NCBI GenBank assembly: GCA_903632075.3
Contig: CAHIKZ030005493.1
Span: 234,501 to 298,500, forward strand
Length of the DNA: 64,000 bases
Direction: 5' to 3'
Source of the DNA: Acanthosepion pharaonis
Lineage: Eukaryota; Mollusca; Cephalopoda; Sepiida; Sepiidae
The position numbers and the translations under genes are program-made. Positions within the stretch are counted from its first letter, which is position 1; each line of letters begins with the position of its first letter. Under the pieces are notes generated by a model. It did not search any database and was not told the origin of the DNA. It was given only the letters and a program-made list of their open reading frames with translations. This document shows positions 11,180-22,585 of this stretch, piece by piece.

Positions 11180-13015
11180 ATACTTTAAAAATAAATTCTT
11201 TTTGTGAATGAATATTGCATTGAAATTTTGGGAGATACTGTTATTTGTATTTTTAAAAAAAATCTAAGTCCTATTTTTTTCTAATTCCTACTATTTAATC
11301 CATATCTGGTGGAGGAGAAGAGCTTGATTCATACCTTTCTCAGGGACAGGGCTAGGCCGGGGCGGTGCTAGGGTCTCATGGCTCTCCTCAAATTTATGAT
11401 ACGCCCCACCCCCCACACTCTATTACATCTCAATTTTAATAAGGAAGTCTTCATATAAAATACAAATTTTATTGTAACCTAATTATGTACAGTAATGGAT
11501 CATATGAAATATAGGTGAACAATTCAACCAGAAAAATTGAAAATAAATCCAATGTATCTAAACACAAATTAGAGACATGTCATAATAGATCATTCCATCT
11601 TAAATAAATCAAAAATGTTTTATTGTAATTTTTAACATCAACTTGAGAGTTTTCTTGTTAAATAAAAAATTAACACATTCCACATTATGGTTAATTTTTT
11701 TTATCAAGGCTTAGCATGAGCAAAACAAATTCACGGATTTGGTTAAAAATTAATAATCCCAGAAAAACGTAAAAATTCGCGAAAAATTTTCAGCCTTCAA
11801 TAGTCAAATGTTCTTAATAGAATTTGTAACGTATGTAAATGTAGGTAGGAAAAAAGTAAATATGAATAAGATTGTCACAAAGCATATTTTTAATAAATAA
11901 AACATTATTTTACACCAAGTTTTGTTTGCATAATAAAACTTTACACCCGGACTCAAGTTATTATCAATATTTTAAATAAGACATGGTATTTTAATTTGAA
12001 ACTCAAAAATGGCAGAATAGCAAGGATAAGGAAATTACTCACCGTAAGGTGGTGGATCAAAAAAAAAAAAAAAAAAATAAAATAAAGGATAACCGGTTAT
12101 CGATCCTCGCTCTTCAGATACAATTGAGGACAAAAATATGTGCACAACGACTAAAAAATAAGGCGAAAAAAAGGTTACTATGAGAAAATCGGCAGTATAA
12201 ATCCCACAGGGAGTTTTCCATTTCGACCGAGCAGACATTCCTTCTAGAAGTGGGAAAGCTTATTAGAGAGTATAAAATTGTCCCAAGAATCCTCATATGG
12301 GAATCTGAATGTACTTTGATGATTATGATGAAAAATCACTGGAAAAAGACAAGGCACTGATCGAACAGATTAATAAGAATTTTATAACGAAAACATTAAC
12401 CCACAAAATATAATCTAATATTGTGTAAAGCTATTGAAGGTAAAAAACGAAAAAAAGACATTCGAGTTGATGTCTTTAATTCTGTGTGGTTTGTGACTCG
12501 TTGATTTGCATAACAAAGAATCAGGGTGGGAACTGAAGTCTTTTAAAATTAAAAGCAAGATCTTTGGAATTATAAGGATCCCGGAAAAAGGTACCTGAAA
12601 TGGCTTTATTTGGTGAGAAATAATATTTGATAACATTGAATGATGTAAATTTCACCTAACATAGCTAATGTCATAACTGGTGTGTGTTCATGACAAAAGT
12701 TTTGTTATTGAGCCTTGCGATTTAAGCGTGGCGGTGGCACTGATGTATAAAATGGAATCCTTCAAGATTAGAAGAGATGGAAATCCCGAGGTTATTTCAC
12801 AAGAAATTGAGTGAAGAATTTGACCCTTACTCAATTTTTTTTCATTCCTATCTATCTTTCCTTGTCTTTATTTTCCTTTTTCTTCTCTCTTCTTTATTCA
12901 TTTTTCTCTATTCTTTTTCCCTCCTCTTTGCCTTCTCCTCTTCATTATTATTTTTCTTCTTATTTATTGAAAAAAAGTTTGAACAAAGTAACTATAAACA
13001 AATATTTTTTCTATC
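11180..13015. other. no recognisable feature
   Basis: AT-rich, with a poly(A) tract at 12059-12078 and a pyrimidine-rich stretch at 12830-12960. Open frames across the pyrimidine tract are compositional and are not called. Confidence 0.4.
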
Positions 13016-13019
13016 CTCT

Positions 13020-13198
13020 GCCAGCCGCAATGATGGAGAAAGCATTACTTCGAACCATGGCCAGTGAGACACGCTGCAAGAGTCACTCTGTTTCACGAGG
13101 CTCGTCCCTTAATCGAGACGCAATCGCGCCAATCCTCCGAAGGAACGCCATCGAACGATGGCCAATAAACCCAGAAGTCTCCACTGCCACAGGAGTAA

Positions 13199-13281
<83 letters not shown>

Positions 13282-13790
13282 ACAAGAAGAATATTTAACT
13301 ATTTTTTCATCTCTGCGTCCCAGGCGACGGATCCTGGCTCAACCGCGGACCTGATCAAATTACCGACCGAAAATGTATCCGCACAGGTCGCATCCCAAAT
13401 CAACGCCTTCCCCACCTTAAAAGGGAAAATATAATGCCATTCGACCGCTTTCCATCACCGCGGTCGAGGCCTACGGGTTGGATTTGGGAAGGGAACCCAG
13501 CTGCATCCAAATCTCTTCTGATGATGTCGTTTATTGCTGCATGCCGTGGAAAGCGGCCGGCACTACGACGACAGGGGAGAGGATGCAAACGAAACTCATC
13601 GATGGAGGCTCCACATCGCATTTGTGATGCTCACATAATTCGAGTCTATGACGGATCGCGACTTCGATCCGAGTGCACTCATCATCTAGAAGGGTACCGG
13701 TAGATAAAGAGGGCACTGCGTTGAGCCAGGTGCCACTACTCGGTTGTGAAGCAGATAGTAGTCAGGCGAGGCGATGCTGATGAAGAGAGA
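13020..13790 (+). other. GC-richer island of unknown nature, possible decayed coding sequence
   Basis: This stretch is clearly GC-richer than its flanks, has CpG-containing codon-like composition, and is interrupted by a (TA)n run (13201-13279). Open frames on the plus strand cover both sides, for example about 90 codons ending near 13703. A pyrimidine tract ending TCTGCGTCCCAG at 13321 looks like a 3' splice site, and GGAGTAAAA at 13191 could be a donor, so the (TA)n might sit in a short intron. I recognise no domain. It could equally be a piece of a retroelement. Confidence 0.3.
13201..13279. repeat. (TA)n microsatellite
   Basis: About 39 uninterrupted TA units within a GC-richer island. 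Confidence 0.97.
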
Positions 13791-14085
13791 GCCTCAAATT
13801 AGTAAAATTGGCCTAGCATTTTATTTTATCCCAGCTTTTTTGTTTTTTCTTCTTCCTCTTTTTTTTATTCTGATTTATTTTTGAAATCTTTACGTCATTT
13901 TCTTTTTATTTATTTGATATTAAACGACAAGTTCTTTCTCAAATTCTTTCTATTTTACTTGCCAACTTTTCGACTTCGTTTTTGTACGCATGTGCGTGCG
14001 CGTGCGCACGATAATTTCATTTTTTTGTTTTCTTTCATTTTGTTATTATCTTTTACATATATTTATATATTTTTTGTCCTTAAAA

Positions 14086-14086
14086 T

Positions 14087-14130
<44 letters not shown>

Positions 14131-14132
14131 TC
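14086..14132. repeat. (CTTT)n microsatellite
   Basis: About 11 CTTT units in a pyrimidine-rich stretch (13830-14300). Confidence 0.95.
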
Positions 14133-14762
14133 CTGACATATCCATTCCTTCCTTCTCTCTTCTCTCGTATCTTTCATCCAATCCTTCCTTTCTCCTTATT
14201 CCATCGGAACCGTTTTTTAAAAATGTTTCTTTCAGACATTTTCCTTCCGTCATTAAAAAAAAATTAAGTATCTCTTACTTTTTTTCACTTATTTATTCAT
14301 CAACTTCTTTCAATTCTCTTACCGTTTTTCTTTTGCCGAAATGACTAACAACGGATTCATCTGATGTCAGCTAAAATAATGACTCACTCAGATATTCCGA
14401 ACTGCAACACTAAACACCACCTAATTCTCAACTCAGACTGAAAAACTTCAAAAAATTCCAAAAACCACACACACACACATACACATACAGACATACACGC
14501 ACACACACACATACCCCCGCCCATAGGCACATACTTATATATTAATTTCTTCAAATATTAATGTTTCATTTTTGAAGAGGATATATAAAAAAAAAAAACA
14601 TTCAGATGGGAAAACTTTTAATTTATCTGTCAAGTTTGTAATTGATGTAATTTGGGAAACTATTGATTTTATACCTTGTAATAAGCCAGGATTCTGGATT
14701 AAACGTTTCCGATCGTACATGTAGACCATCGATATTCCGGTAATTGATGGTTCCTACACGCA

Positions 14763-14770
14763 TTTTAACC
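14763..14770. repeat. target-site duplication, left copy
   Basis: TTTTAACC, identical to 16001-16008 on the other side of the hAT-like element. Confidence 0.7.
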
Positions 14771-16000
14771 TAATGGTTCCAAACCTATTTTGGGCCATGT
14801 CCCACTTTGGTATTTCTGGTGCACCCCCCAATAATATTTAATTCTTAAATATTCAAAATTGTACTACAATTCACGTGAAGGTATCTTAAAAAGGCCATTA
14901 ACTTGGTCTCTAAACAAGCCTCCAAAGATCATGGCCTCCATGAAAGAGAAAATTAAAAAAAATCAAAAAGACAGTTAAATATATATAGTTTCAAAACATA
15001 TAATAAAGAACTGAAAGGCAGAAATATAAAATTTTTGAATGAAAGTTTATTCTGTAATATACTTTGATCATTTTAATCATGCAGAATGAAATTTGAACTC
15101 ATGTTGGTAGAGTAAGCCGAAGGGTGCACTTCCTACCCATGTCCCCCCCACCCAATATTACCATGCCCCACCGGTGGGGCATGCGGACCACGTTGGAATC
15201 ATTGACCAAGAGAAATGAAAGCCATATTGTTTATCTGAAAGAAGGCCGTTCGAAGTGAGGGGCTTAACCAATTAGGCACACTAGTGCACTGGCAAAAAGA
15301 GTTAAAAGATTATTAGGACGATAATTCAAGGGATAGGAAGGTTTACCAGAGTTCTTGAAGACAAGAGCTACAGAAGAGAATTTTCAACAAGTTGGAAAGT
15401 AAGAAGGAGCAAAGGTATTTGTTGTGTAGTTTAGAAAGAACAGGGCAATTCCACTGATACTGTCAAGTTCGCTTACCTTGTGGGGATCTACTTTGGAGAT
15501 GATAGCAGAAATCAGGAATGGAGTTATTATATACACATTACTCTTTTAATACATTCTTACAGAGCTGCTAGTAATCACGAGAACCAAACTTATGTGAGAT
15601 TATACGGTGTCTCATTCTATCAACGAACAGAGACTTTCGTGTAACACAGCCTACTCCAAAAAAAGACAACCTTTTTAATGTTTTTAGTGATACTAGTTTC
15701 AAAATTTGGTTGACCTAGAGAAAAGACAGTTGCGAAGTGAGGTGCTTAACCAATTTGGAGTTGATTAGACTCTCTAGTGCACTGACAAAACAGTTAAAAG
15801 ATTAATGAGACGATAATTCAAGGGATAAGAAGGTTTACCAGAGCCATGAACTACAGAAGAGGATTTCCAACAAACTGGAACGGAAGGAGCAAGATATTTG
15901 TTGTAGAGTTTGGAGAGAACAGGAGCCAGTTGAGGAGCACATATTTCCTTAGGTTCACTTCCTTAAGCATTAATCCTGGGCCCCACGTTGGGAATCATTG
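14771..16000. mobile_element. non-autonomous hAT-like element with 8-bp target duplication
   Basis: The element is flanked by identical 8-bp direct repeats TTTTAACC at 14763-14770 and 16001-16008. The left end TAATGGTTCCAAACCTATTT followed by TGGGCC matches the inverted right end, whose complement reads CAATGATTCCCAACGTGGGG then CCC. The termini resemble the C-A-x-x-GGTTCCCAACC type of hAT elements, and an 8-bp duplication is the hAT hallmark. No transposase frame is visible in the 1,230 bp. An internal TIR-like segment (about 15165-15205) and an internal duplication suggest a nested or compound structure. Confidence 0.72.
15225..15920 (+). repeat. direct duplication inside the hAT-like element
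   Basis: Segments at about 15245-15440 and 15730-15920 share GAAGTGAGG-GCTTAACCAAT, AGACGATAATTCAAGGGATA, AGAAGGTTTACCAGAG and GGAGCAA-ATATTTGTTGT. The copies are about 480 bp apart and diverged by substitutions and small indels. Confidence 0.8.
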
Positions 16001-16008
16001 TTTTAACC
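16001..16008. repeat. target-site duplication, right copy
   Basis: TTTTAACC, the partner of 14763-14770. Confidence 0.7.
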
Positions 16009-16144
16009 GAAAAATCCATGACCGTTTTCTACATTTTTGCGGCCTAACAAAAGAATCTTAAAAATTCTGGATAGCTCTTCTGTATATCGTTAAGCTGAGA
16101 AATTATCCAATAATGAAGGGCATAGCGCGGATTAGCCAATAGAC

Positions 16145-16260
16145 TGCAGATCCGTTATCCAATTCCAGATACCAAGGAATAAGAACTATATGGGAACCTA
16201 CCGATAATTATGAACACACTCTCTGAGAGGCAAGTGCTATTTAATGGTAATTTCTGGTGA
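16145..16260 (+). repeat. dispersed repeat, partner of 9885-9990
   Basis: It shares ATCCAATTCCAGATACCAAG, ATATGGGAACCTACC and GAGAGGCAAGTGCTATTTAA-like segments with 9885-9990. Confidence 0.6.
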
Positions 16261-16269
16261 CGTACATAA

Positions 16270-17340
16270 GTTGTACATCAGCTTAGAGTCAGTCAGTTAA
16301 GGGCCATATGCGATACACACGATTGGGCACTTGTCTCTTTCAATTCAAGACAGATCAGACAGAAGATTTTCCTGCGGTAGGTTGCCGTTTCTTTTGGCGG
16401 TAGACTAGTTGACAACCAAGGCTATAGGTCACAGTCTGCCCTGCTATTCAACCCACAGCGAGGGGGAGAAGAGAAGAATTAAGACCTTTCCTAACTGTAT
16501 TTGGGTGTAAGGGGGATATAATGAACTCGACTGGAATTCAAACTGAAGCTAATATTATGGGATCAAAATGATGGATAAAGGTCAAGGGTTAGACTAACAG
16601 GAACGTTCATCTCTCAACTCGGAATCGGAAAGTTTCTTCAGAACAAAATAAATCTTGAAGAGAGACATCTGTTCTTCAAAATAAAATAAATCTATTGGAT
16701 TCATTAACGGATTTTAAATATACATAAAAAAAAACATTTATTATTGACTTCAATTAAATTCTGAATTTGTTCCATACTGGAAATGTATTAACGTGACAAA
16801 GATTATTCTGAAATTTTTAAATTATATATTGTAAAGGTAAAATTATAAAATTATGTAACATATTAAAAATAAATAAATAATACTTGATGTCATGTATGGC
16901 AACGAATTCAACAGATTTATCCTAACCTGACGAGTGGATCTGTCATTGAACTTTCATTTATCTCTTAACTATAATCTATCCTTATAATTCTGCTTGTTCC
17001 TTAGTTAATTAATTGGTTAGCACTTAAGCCTTGCCATTGCCCCAGATAAACAATGAGCCATTCCTGTTTCCGAGGATAGACAGAAGAAAAGATATATCAA
17101 AGGCACTTTTTGTTCGTTTTTAGGTAATGAAAGAAATAAAAAAAAAGAAGATTGAGGAGGCGATAACGCTATCCTGTGTTTAACGTTTGCTTCAGTGAAA
17201 TAGAAAATCTTTTCAATTTTGAAAATTTTCATTTGTACCATCTTGTTTGTTTAAATAATAAACTGTATTCATACATATGATGCTTAAGCTCAAAAAATTA
17301 ACGATCGAATGGTAGATTTTTAAGGGGAATTTTATAATCG
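16270..17340. other. no recognisable feature
   Basis: AT-rich, no supported coding frame or repeat partner. Confidence 0.4.
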
Positions 17341-17578
17341 TAGGAAGAAACAATAAAGTTACTAATAAGAAGGGCTGAATTAATGCATGCAAGACTTCAC
17401 AGTTCTAGCATCACTCCCTCATAGTCAGCCTATGAACTTTTCAGCCCACCCTCGTACTGGAAAGAAACAATGCAGTTATTAATAAAAAGGTTTAAAATGA
17501 ATGCATGCAAGATTTCACAGTTCTAGCACCAGTCCTTCATAATCAGCCTATGAAGTTTTCAGTCCACCCTCGTACATA
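17341..17578 (+). repeat. tandem duplication, about 119-bp period
   Basis: AATGCATGCAAGA occurs at 17382 and 17501, followed in both units by TTTCACAGTTCTAGCA-like sequence and CAGCCTATGAA-TTTTCAG-CCACCCTCGTAC. A short related trace lies at 7327-7360. Confidence 0.88.
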
Positions 17579-17934
17579 ATCATCATGTTCCTTATTTCGC
17601 CAGATGCCTGGATAACGACCTCGAAACTAGAATGTTGATGTTCCTAAATTGAGAATAGTACATTCAGTCTAAGAATTCTTTTGACACCGTGTATGTGAAT
17701 ACGATATCATCGTATATTGGTAAGAAGAATTGGTTGGTTGCTCTATGAGACTTTAGAATCGTGGAAACCGCAAAGATCTAATTCAAATATTAACTTAAGA
17801 ATTAAGATGCAGAAAATTGAAATGGAAAAACCATGGAATTTACACGGTTATTGCTATTATATGACAATCTAAAATTCATATATAATATAGATTTGCATGT
17901 GTTCGTACATGGATATATGGGTATACAATCTATG

Positions 17935-18055
17935 TATTTTACACAATGTGTGTGTTTGTGTGTGTGTGTTTGTGTGCGTGTTGATGAACCTGAGAATTGC
18001 TGTCCAATTCCATTGTGCATTGCCCAGAAACAAGAAGAATAAATAACTAAAATAA
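17935..18055 (-). repeat. partial extra copy of the 18085-18850 repeat
   Basis: A GT-rich run, then GATGAACCTGAGAATTGCTG, CCAATTCCATTGTGCATTGC and AACAAGAAGAATAAATAACT. The same order occurs at 18385-18470, so part of the element is present twice in tandem. Confidence 0.75.
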
Positions 18056-18084
18056 ATAAATAATAATAAATAATTCTCGTTGTC

Positions 18085-18291
18085 GCAACAGAGCAGAAAA
18101 TGTAATGAAAGACAGCACGAATCCTGAGTACCACTTTTTTGAATTGTTACCCACCGGCCAATGTTGTATTTCTACTAGTTCAAAGACAAAGTGCTTGCTG
18201 GGCAGCTTTTATCCTTGGGCCTTACATAAAATGAACGCCGTCGCACGCTGAAATTTTCAACGTATTTTAAACATACTTTCCTTCATTCCAT

Positions 18292-18363
<72 letters not shown>

Positions 18364-18850
18364 CGCTTGATTATTGTTGTTGTTGTGTGTGTGTTGCTGA
18401 ACTTGGGAACTGCTGTCCAATTCCATTCTGCATTGCTCAGTAACAAGAAGAATAGATAACTAAATTAAATAAATAATATATTTTCTTTCGTAACTTGTAT
18501 TTATACACAGAAGTAACGATAAGGAAAAGATATCAAATTTTCACATTTTGAATTTAAAATATTCTCAATGTTTGCTGTGTTCTAACCAAATGATTTGATC
18601 ACATGAAGTCACTTTATTGCCTGTGGGTTGCATTGTCAACAGCAAACATTTTGATAAATATTTTTTTCCAGAAAGTAATCTCACATTTCGAAGATGAAAT
18701 AAAAACCCGTTTTAAAACCTAGCAACCGTTAAATCTATCATCATTGCTATCAGTGGCAAACGCCCATAAGGGAAGTAATTCTTTGATTTCTTGTTGAAAG
18801 AATGTCGGATTCTGGATGAAAACCAATTTAGACATCAAAACGAAAACTTG
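18085..18850 (-). repeat. dispersed repeat, inverted partner of 2790-3540
   Basis: The reverse complement of 2790-3540 in the same order: GTTGTCGCAACAGAGCAGAA, CTACTAGTTCAAAGACAAAG, the GT microsatellite, GTTGCTGAACTTGGGAACTG, then AGTAATCTCACATTTCGAAG and GAATGTCGGATTCTGGATG. Confidence 0.85.
18294..18361. repeat. (GT)n microsatellite
   Basis: About 34 GT units, located where the inverted partner carries (CA)n. Confidence 0.97.
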
Positions 18851-18854
18851 ATCT

Positions 18855-19755
18855 CTTTAATGCTTTTCATGAGCATTTGCAGAATATGGTATGATCTGTC
18901 TATTATAAATTCTAATATGACAATGCCGGATTTTTTTTTATTATCCACAACTTCAATAGGTGAAGAAAAATACGATAGAAATCAGCAATTTGTATCAACA
19001 AATTGTTTCTCTTTTTTCAGAATAACACATGTAAGTCAACATCTAATGAAATAAACTCAAGAAAAGACTAAATTTAGCTGGATTTTATCGTTTTTCTATT
19101 TTAATAATAATGCTGATGACTATTTTAACATTTGTTACATTGGAGCTGGATTTTATTCAGTCTTTAAAAATATTATATTACATCTTGAAGAACTTTATTT
19201 TTGAGCCGTCTGCGAAGAGTGTTGAAAAGTTCTCAACTCAACCAAGAAGTAGCATATCCTTGAAAAAAAACCCTGATCTTTTGACATTTGATTAGATTTA
19301 AGGGATTGCTGCAAGGATTCTTTTTTAAATGCTCCTAAGCTCCGTCGTCACGGCCTACTTAATGGCCTTCACCCTCATCCAAACGGATCCTTTTGATGGT
19401 CCCCTTCCTAGACTTGCTGATTGGTCCTTTGGCAAGAACTCACTGTAGACAATGTGTCTCACATCAAAGGACGGGTAAGTCCCGTTACTTTTCAGACAAT
19501 CCTTATTTATGGTTAAAACCATAAAGATATCATTTACCGGCTGATAACATTAGACGAAAGACATAAAACTGGGAACACATAAGATGGCGGCCGGGCGTTC
19601 TAATAAGAACTATTTTGAAATTCGGTTAACCTGAAAACTTTAAAAACAATAAACAAATATTTGATTATATTAAGCAGTTAATCTTTATTTTAAACAAAAG
19701 ATTTGAGACTGACTGATTTTAATGTGAATAACAATTTAATAATATTATTTGTGAT
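18855..19755. other. no recognisable feature
   Basis: No repeat partner or conserved frame was seen. A slightly GC-richer patch lies at 19330-19500. Confidence 0.4.
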
Positions 19756-19759
19756 TATA

Positions 19760-20492
19760 CAGGGTGCGATGGATAAATTGTCGCAATTTTTATATTTTTA
19801 CTTCCGTTGGAAGCTGAGATACGAACATTTCAGAATGTTTTGGTGTCCATCTGAGGACAGTGCAGAGAATTCGGAAGGAGACGGATGATATATCCAGTCA
19901 ACATCATGGTGTTTGGAGTGATCACTAGTGTTGGCGACGTTATGCCTCTATTCATCTTCCTACAGGGCCTCAGACTCAACATGAAGGCCTACATCAAGAG
20001 CCTTGAGGAGAAAGTGCTGCCTTGGGTGAAGAAGGTAGCTGCTGGAAGACCCTATGTCTGGCAACAAGATTCTGCACCATGCCAGACAAGCAGGAGAACC
20101 CAATCATGGCTGTCAAACAATTTCTCCTTATATACTCCCCAACTTGATTATTATGTGTGGGGTGCAGTTGAGCGAGAGACCAACAAAGTTCTTTGTCACA
20201 CTAAAGATAAACTAAAGGCAAGAATGATGGTAGCATTGACCAACTTAAAGAAGGAGACTGCCCAGAAGAGAGGCAGGATATTCCGAAGTCGTCTGGAGGC
20301 CCCGGTTGAAGGCAATGGCGATTCTATTGAATAAATTTACTCTTTAATATTTATTAGATATTTAGTAAATAAAAAATGAAAGTATTATTAAATACTTTCA
20401 TGTAATTTTCGTAAATATATCTTTTAAAATGAGATGCCAGCGTTATATTCATTTTTGCTTAATATAGACGACAGTTTATCCTTCGCACCTTG
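19760..20492 (+). mobile_element. mariner-like transposon, internally deleted, both termini present
   Basis: The left end CAGGGTGCGATGGATAAATT (19760) is matched by the inverted right end, whose complement reads CAAGGTGCGAAGGATAAACT (ends 20492). Both ends are flanked by TA (19758-19759 and 20493-20494), as for Tc1/mariner insertion. At 733 bp it is much shorter than an autonomous copy of about 1.3 kb. The middle retains the C-terminal part of a transposase gene, while most of the DNA-binding half is gone. Confidence 0.85.
19846..20334 (+). pseudogene. mariner-like transposase remnant (catalytic domain)
   Basis: A short N-terminal relic, LRTVQRIRKETD (about 19851-19887, a helix-turn-helix piece in another frame), abuts the catalytic half in a 149-codon open frame starting at 19885. 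Landmarks in order are IMVFGVITSVGDVMP, LEEKVLPW, the second catalytic aspartate in QQDSAPCQTSRRTQ, and LDYYVWGAVERETNK. The usual NSPDLNP segment just before LDYYVW is missing: only TPQ remains, so the D-to-D spacing is 26 residues rather than about 40. The first catalytic aspartate is also absent. The protein cannot be active. Confidence 0.85.
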
Positions 20493-20689
20493 TATAAAAG
20501 GTTAGTGCCCTACATTGTTTGACACGCGTGCAGTAGCAGTTGTAAAACTTTAAGCCCATTCAACTCGATTCATGAAAACAGTTTCCTAAAGATGACTTTG
20601 TGGATCGAAAATTTTAAACAGTTTGAATTTTTTTTATAAATCCTAGAACAGTTTTCTCGCCTGTCTAGCGATGCTCATTTTTGGACAAT

Positions 20690-20817
20690 TTTTCTCACCA
20701 TTTGTCCTTGCTTTGGATATTGCTGCTACTTCTGGTCTGATTTTTCTGTTGTGTATTTAGAGAATCTTGATAAAATCCAAATCCTGGCATCTCGGCTTCA
20801 GTCACTTTTCCACTGCC
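20690..20817 (+). pseudogene. LINE RT C-terminal fragment (small)
   Basis: CTACTTCTGG, GTGTATTTAGAGAATC, GATAAAATCCAA and CTGGCATCTCGGCTTCAGTC parallel the LINE fragment at 48390-48840 (ILDKIQ...LASRL). Part of the middle is deleted. It ends at the (TA)n run. Confidence 0.6.

Positions 20818-20818
<1 letters not shown>

Positions 20819-20911
<93 letters not shown>
20819..20911. repeat. (TA)n-(ATA)n microsatellite
   Basis: About 28 TA units merge into about 12 AAT units. Confidence 0.96.
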
Positions 20912-21479
20912 TATATATTCTTATTGCTCAAAGTATAGTGTTATATATACCTCGGAGAATTTCAGTAAGATATCTTGCGAACTGGATTCTTTAAAGAAGA
21001 ACCCGGAGAGAATATAATTCCCTAATCAAGATGTTGACACTCTTTCAAAGAAAAGGTTAAGAAGGAAACTCACATCAAGACTAAAAAGAGAAGTTACTGA
21101 ACTTGAGGAACATATTTTCTTGAAACATTGTTTTAAGAGAAAAACTTTATAAATTTCGATCGACAACCGTATTGGCTGCTCAGTCAATGAATGTGGAATG
21201 TTTCCTTATAGGGAAACGCTTACTATTATCATACGTTAAATTAGAATTTCGAAAAGTACTTTTTCCGTTAAAACGTTCGAAGAGAATAAGTTAAATATTC
21301 AATATTCAGCATTTACTACATATATCTTTCGGCCATTCGAAAAGTTTAGTTTCTAGAGCAGTTTGGGTTTAATTCTTTGTCAAACAGTAATTAAACAATA
21401 CTAGATTTTATTTGGTGGCATCAATCTTATATGTGATAAGGTTAATTATGATATACAGTAGAAATAATAGAAGTGGTCA

Positions 21480-21695
21480 TTATCTCAAAATGTCAAATAA
21501 AAGAAATGTCCATTACATCAGAATGTCAAATAAAAGAAATGTCCATTACATCAGAATGTCAAATAAAAGAAATGTCCATTACATCAAAATGTCAAATAAA
21601 AGAAATGTACATTACATCAAACTATTAAATAAAAGAAATGTACATAACAACAAGATGTCAAATAAAAGAAATGCCCATTGCATCAAAATGTCATT
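21480..21695 (+). repeat. 33-bp minisatellite, about 6-7 copies
   Basis: TGTCAAATAAAAGAAATGTC recurs every 33 bp from 21491. Since 33 is a multiple of 3 the array stays open and would encode 11-residue MSNKRNVHYIK-type repeats inside a 113-codon frame (21412-21753). No promoter or homologous protein is apparent, so I treat it as a repeat rather than a gene. Confidence 0.9.
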
Positions 21696-22260
21696 GAGGT
21701 TCAGTTTTCAAATCTTGATACACGTAACGTCAAAATTTAAATTTGACTGTTAAGCCTTTCTGCATCATTAACATTTGCGATGTCAATAACAACGACGGTT
21801 CTTTGTGGCATGTCTCCCTCGACTGCGCCCTAGACGAGATATCTCGAGATATGCGCAGTAGAACGAGAACAATCTACTACAGCGTAGATTTAATAAAAGG
21901 TTTAGTTCGAAGTTACATGAAGATTTACACGAATTAACCAGCAACCGATAATCGCTGAGACTGCAACGATGTGCTAACAACAAGAAAGACGGGTGGGGGA
22001 TAATAATCTATGTGTCAATAAATAGTGATAGAAAATTTAGAAAATAGTCATTTTTGAACGAATTTGGGGGAATTTTCAAAGCAGATATGGAAGAGGAAAT
22101 CTTCCTAGGGACTTGAACGAAGTCTCAATTACTTCGTGTGGACGAAAAGAAAGAAGCGTTTATTCATGTTTAGTGCAACCGCGCAAAAAACATTAAATGA
22201 GATGAGAGAAGTTTCGATTCCGATGAATACAGGCATCTAAGGAGGAGGGAAGTTGTCAAT

Positions 22261-22440
22261 GGCTTACGGCCATATCACGTTGAAACACCTGTTCTCGTCT
22301 AATCGCTGAGGTTAAGCAACGTCGAGCCTGATCAATGCCTAGATGGGTGACTGCTGGGGAATACCAGGTATTGGATGCGTAGATGGTGTGATTAATAAAA
22401 GCTCGAGAGCCGAATTCGAATTCACTTATTAACACATATT
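22261..22440 (+). repeat. 5S rRNA-derived SINE, 5S head with truncated tRNA-like part
   Basis: 22261-22380 is closely related to 5S rRNA: GGCCATATCACGTTGAAACA, then GGTTAAGCAACGTCGAGCCT, GATGGGTGACTGCTGGGGA and AATACCAGGT. The internal control region is well kept, but several changes from the metazoan consensus and the tail (GCTCGAGAGCCGAATTCGAA) show it is a retroposed 5S-type SINE rather than a 5S gene. Fuller copies are at 25204-25535 and 47803-48085. Confidence 0.8.
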
Positions 22441-22487
22441 ACTCGATCATGAATTGCTAAATGACATGATAGCCGAAGTATCAGTCT

Positions 22488-22580
22488 ATATTTCTGAGAT
22501 GAGGTATTATATACACTATTTACATTATTCGGACTATTGTACTCATCTTTGTCGCCATATTTATTACAACGTTTCGGCCT
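22488..22580 (-). repeat. SINE 'B', tail fragment
   Basis: CTATATTTCTGAGATGAGG through CAACGTTTCGGCC. It breaks off in the hairpin and is immediately followed by a second, longer copy in the same orientation. Confidence 0.8.
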
Positions 22581-22585
22581 TTCAG

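Noticed and set aside
12811..13434. 207-codon open frame as a gene
   Set aside because: Its first third is a pyrimidine tract and its middle encodes a (TA)n-derived IY run. Only the later part might be coding and that is listed separately as an unknown island.
22261..22380. Possible functional 5S rRNA gene
   Set aside because: Several substitutions from the conserved metazoan 5S sequence, a tRNA-like extension instead of a T-run terminator, and multiple diverged copies show it is a SINE head.
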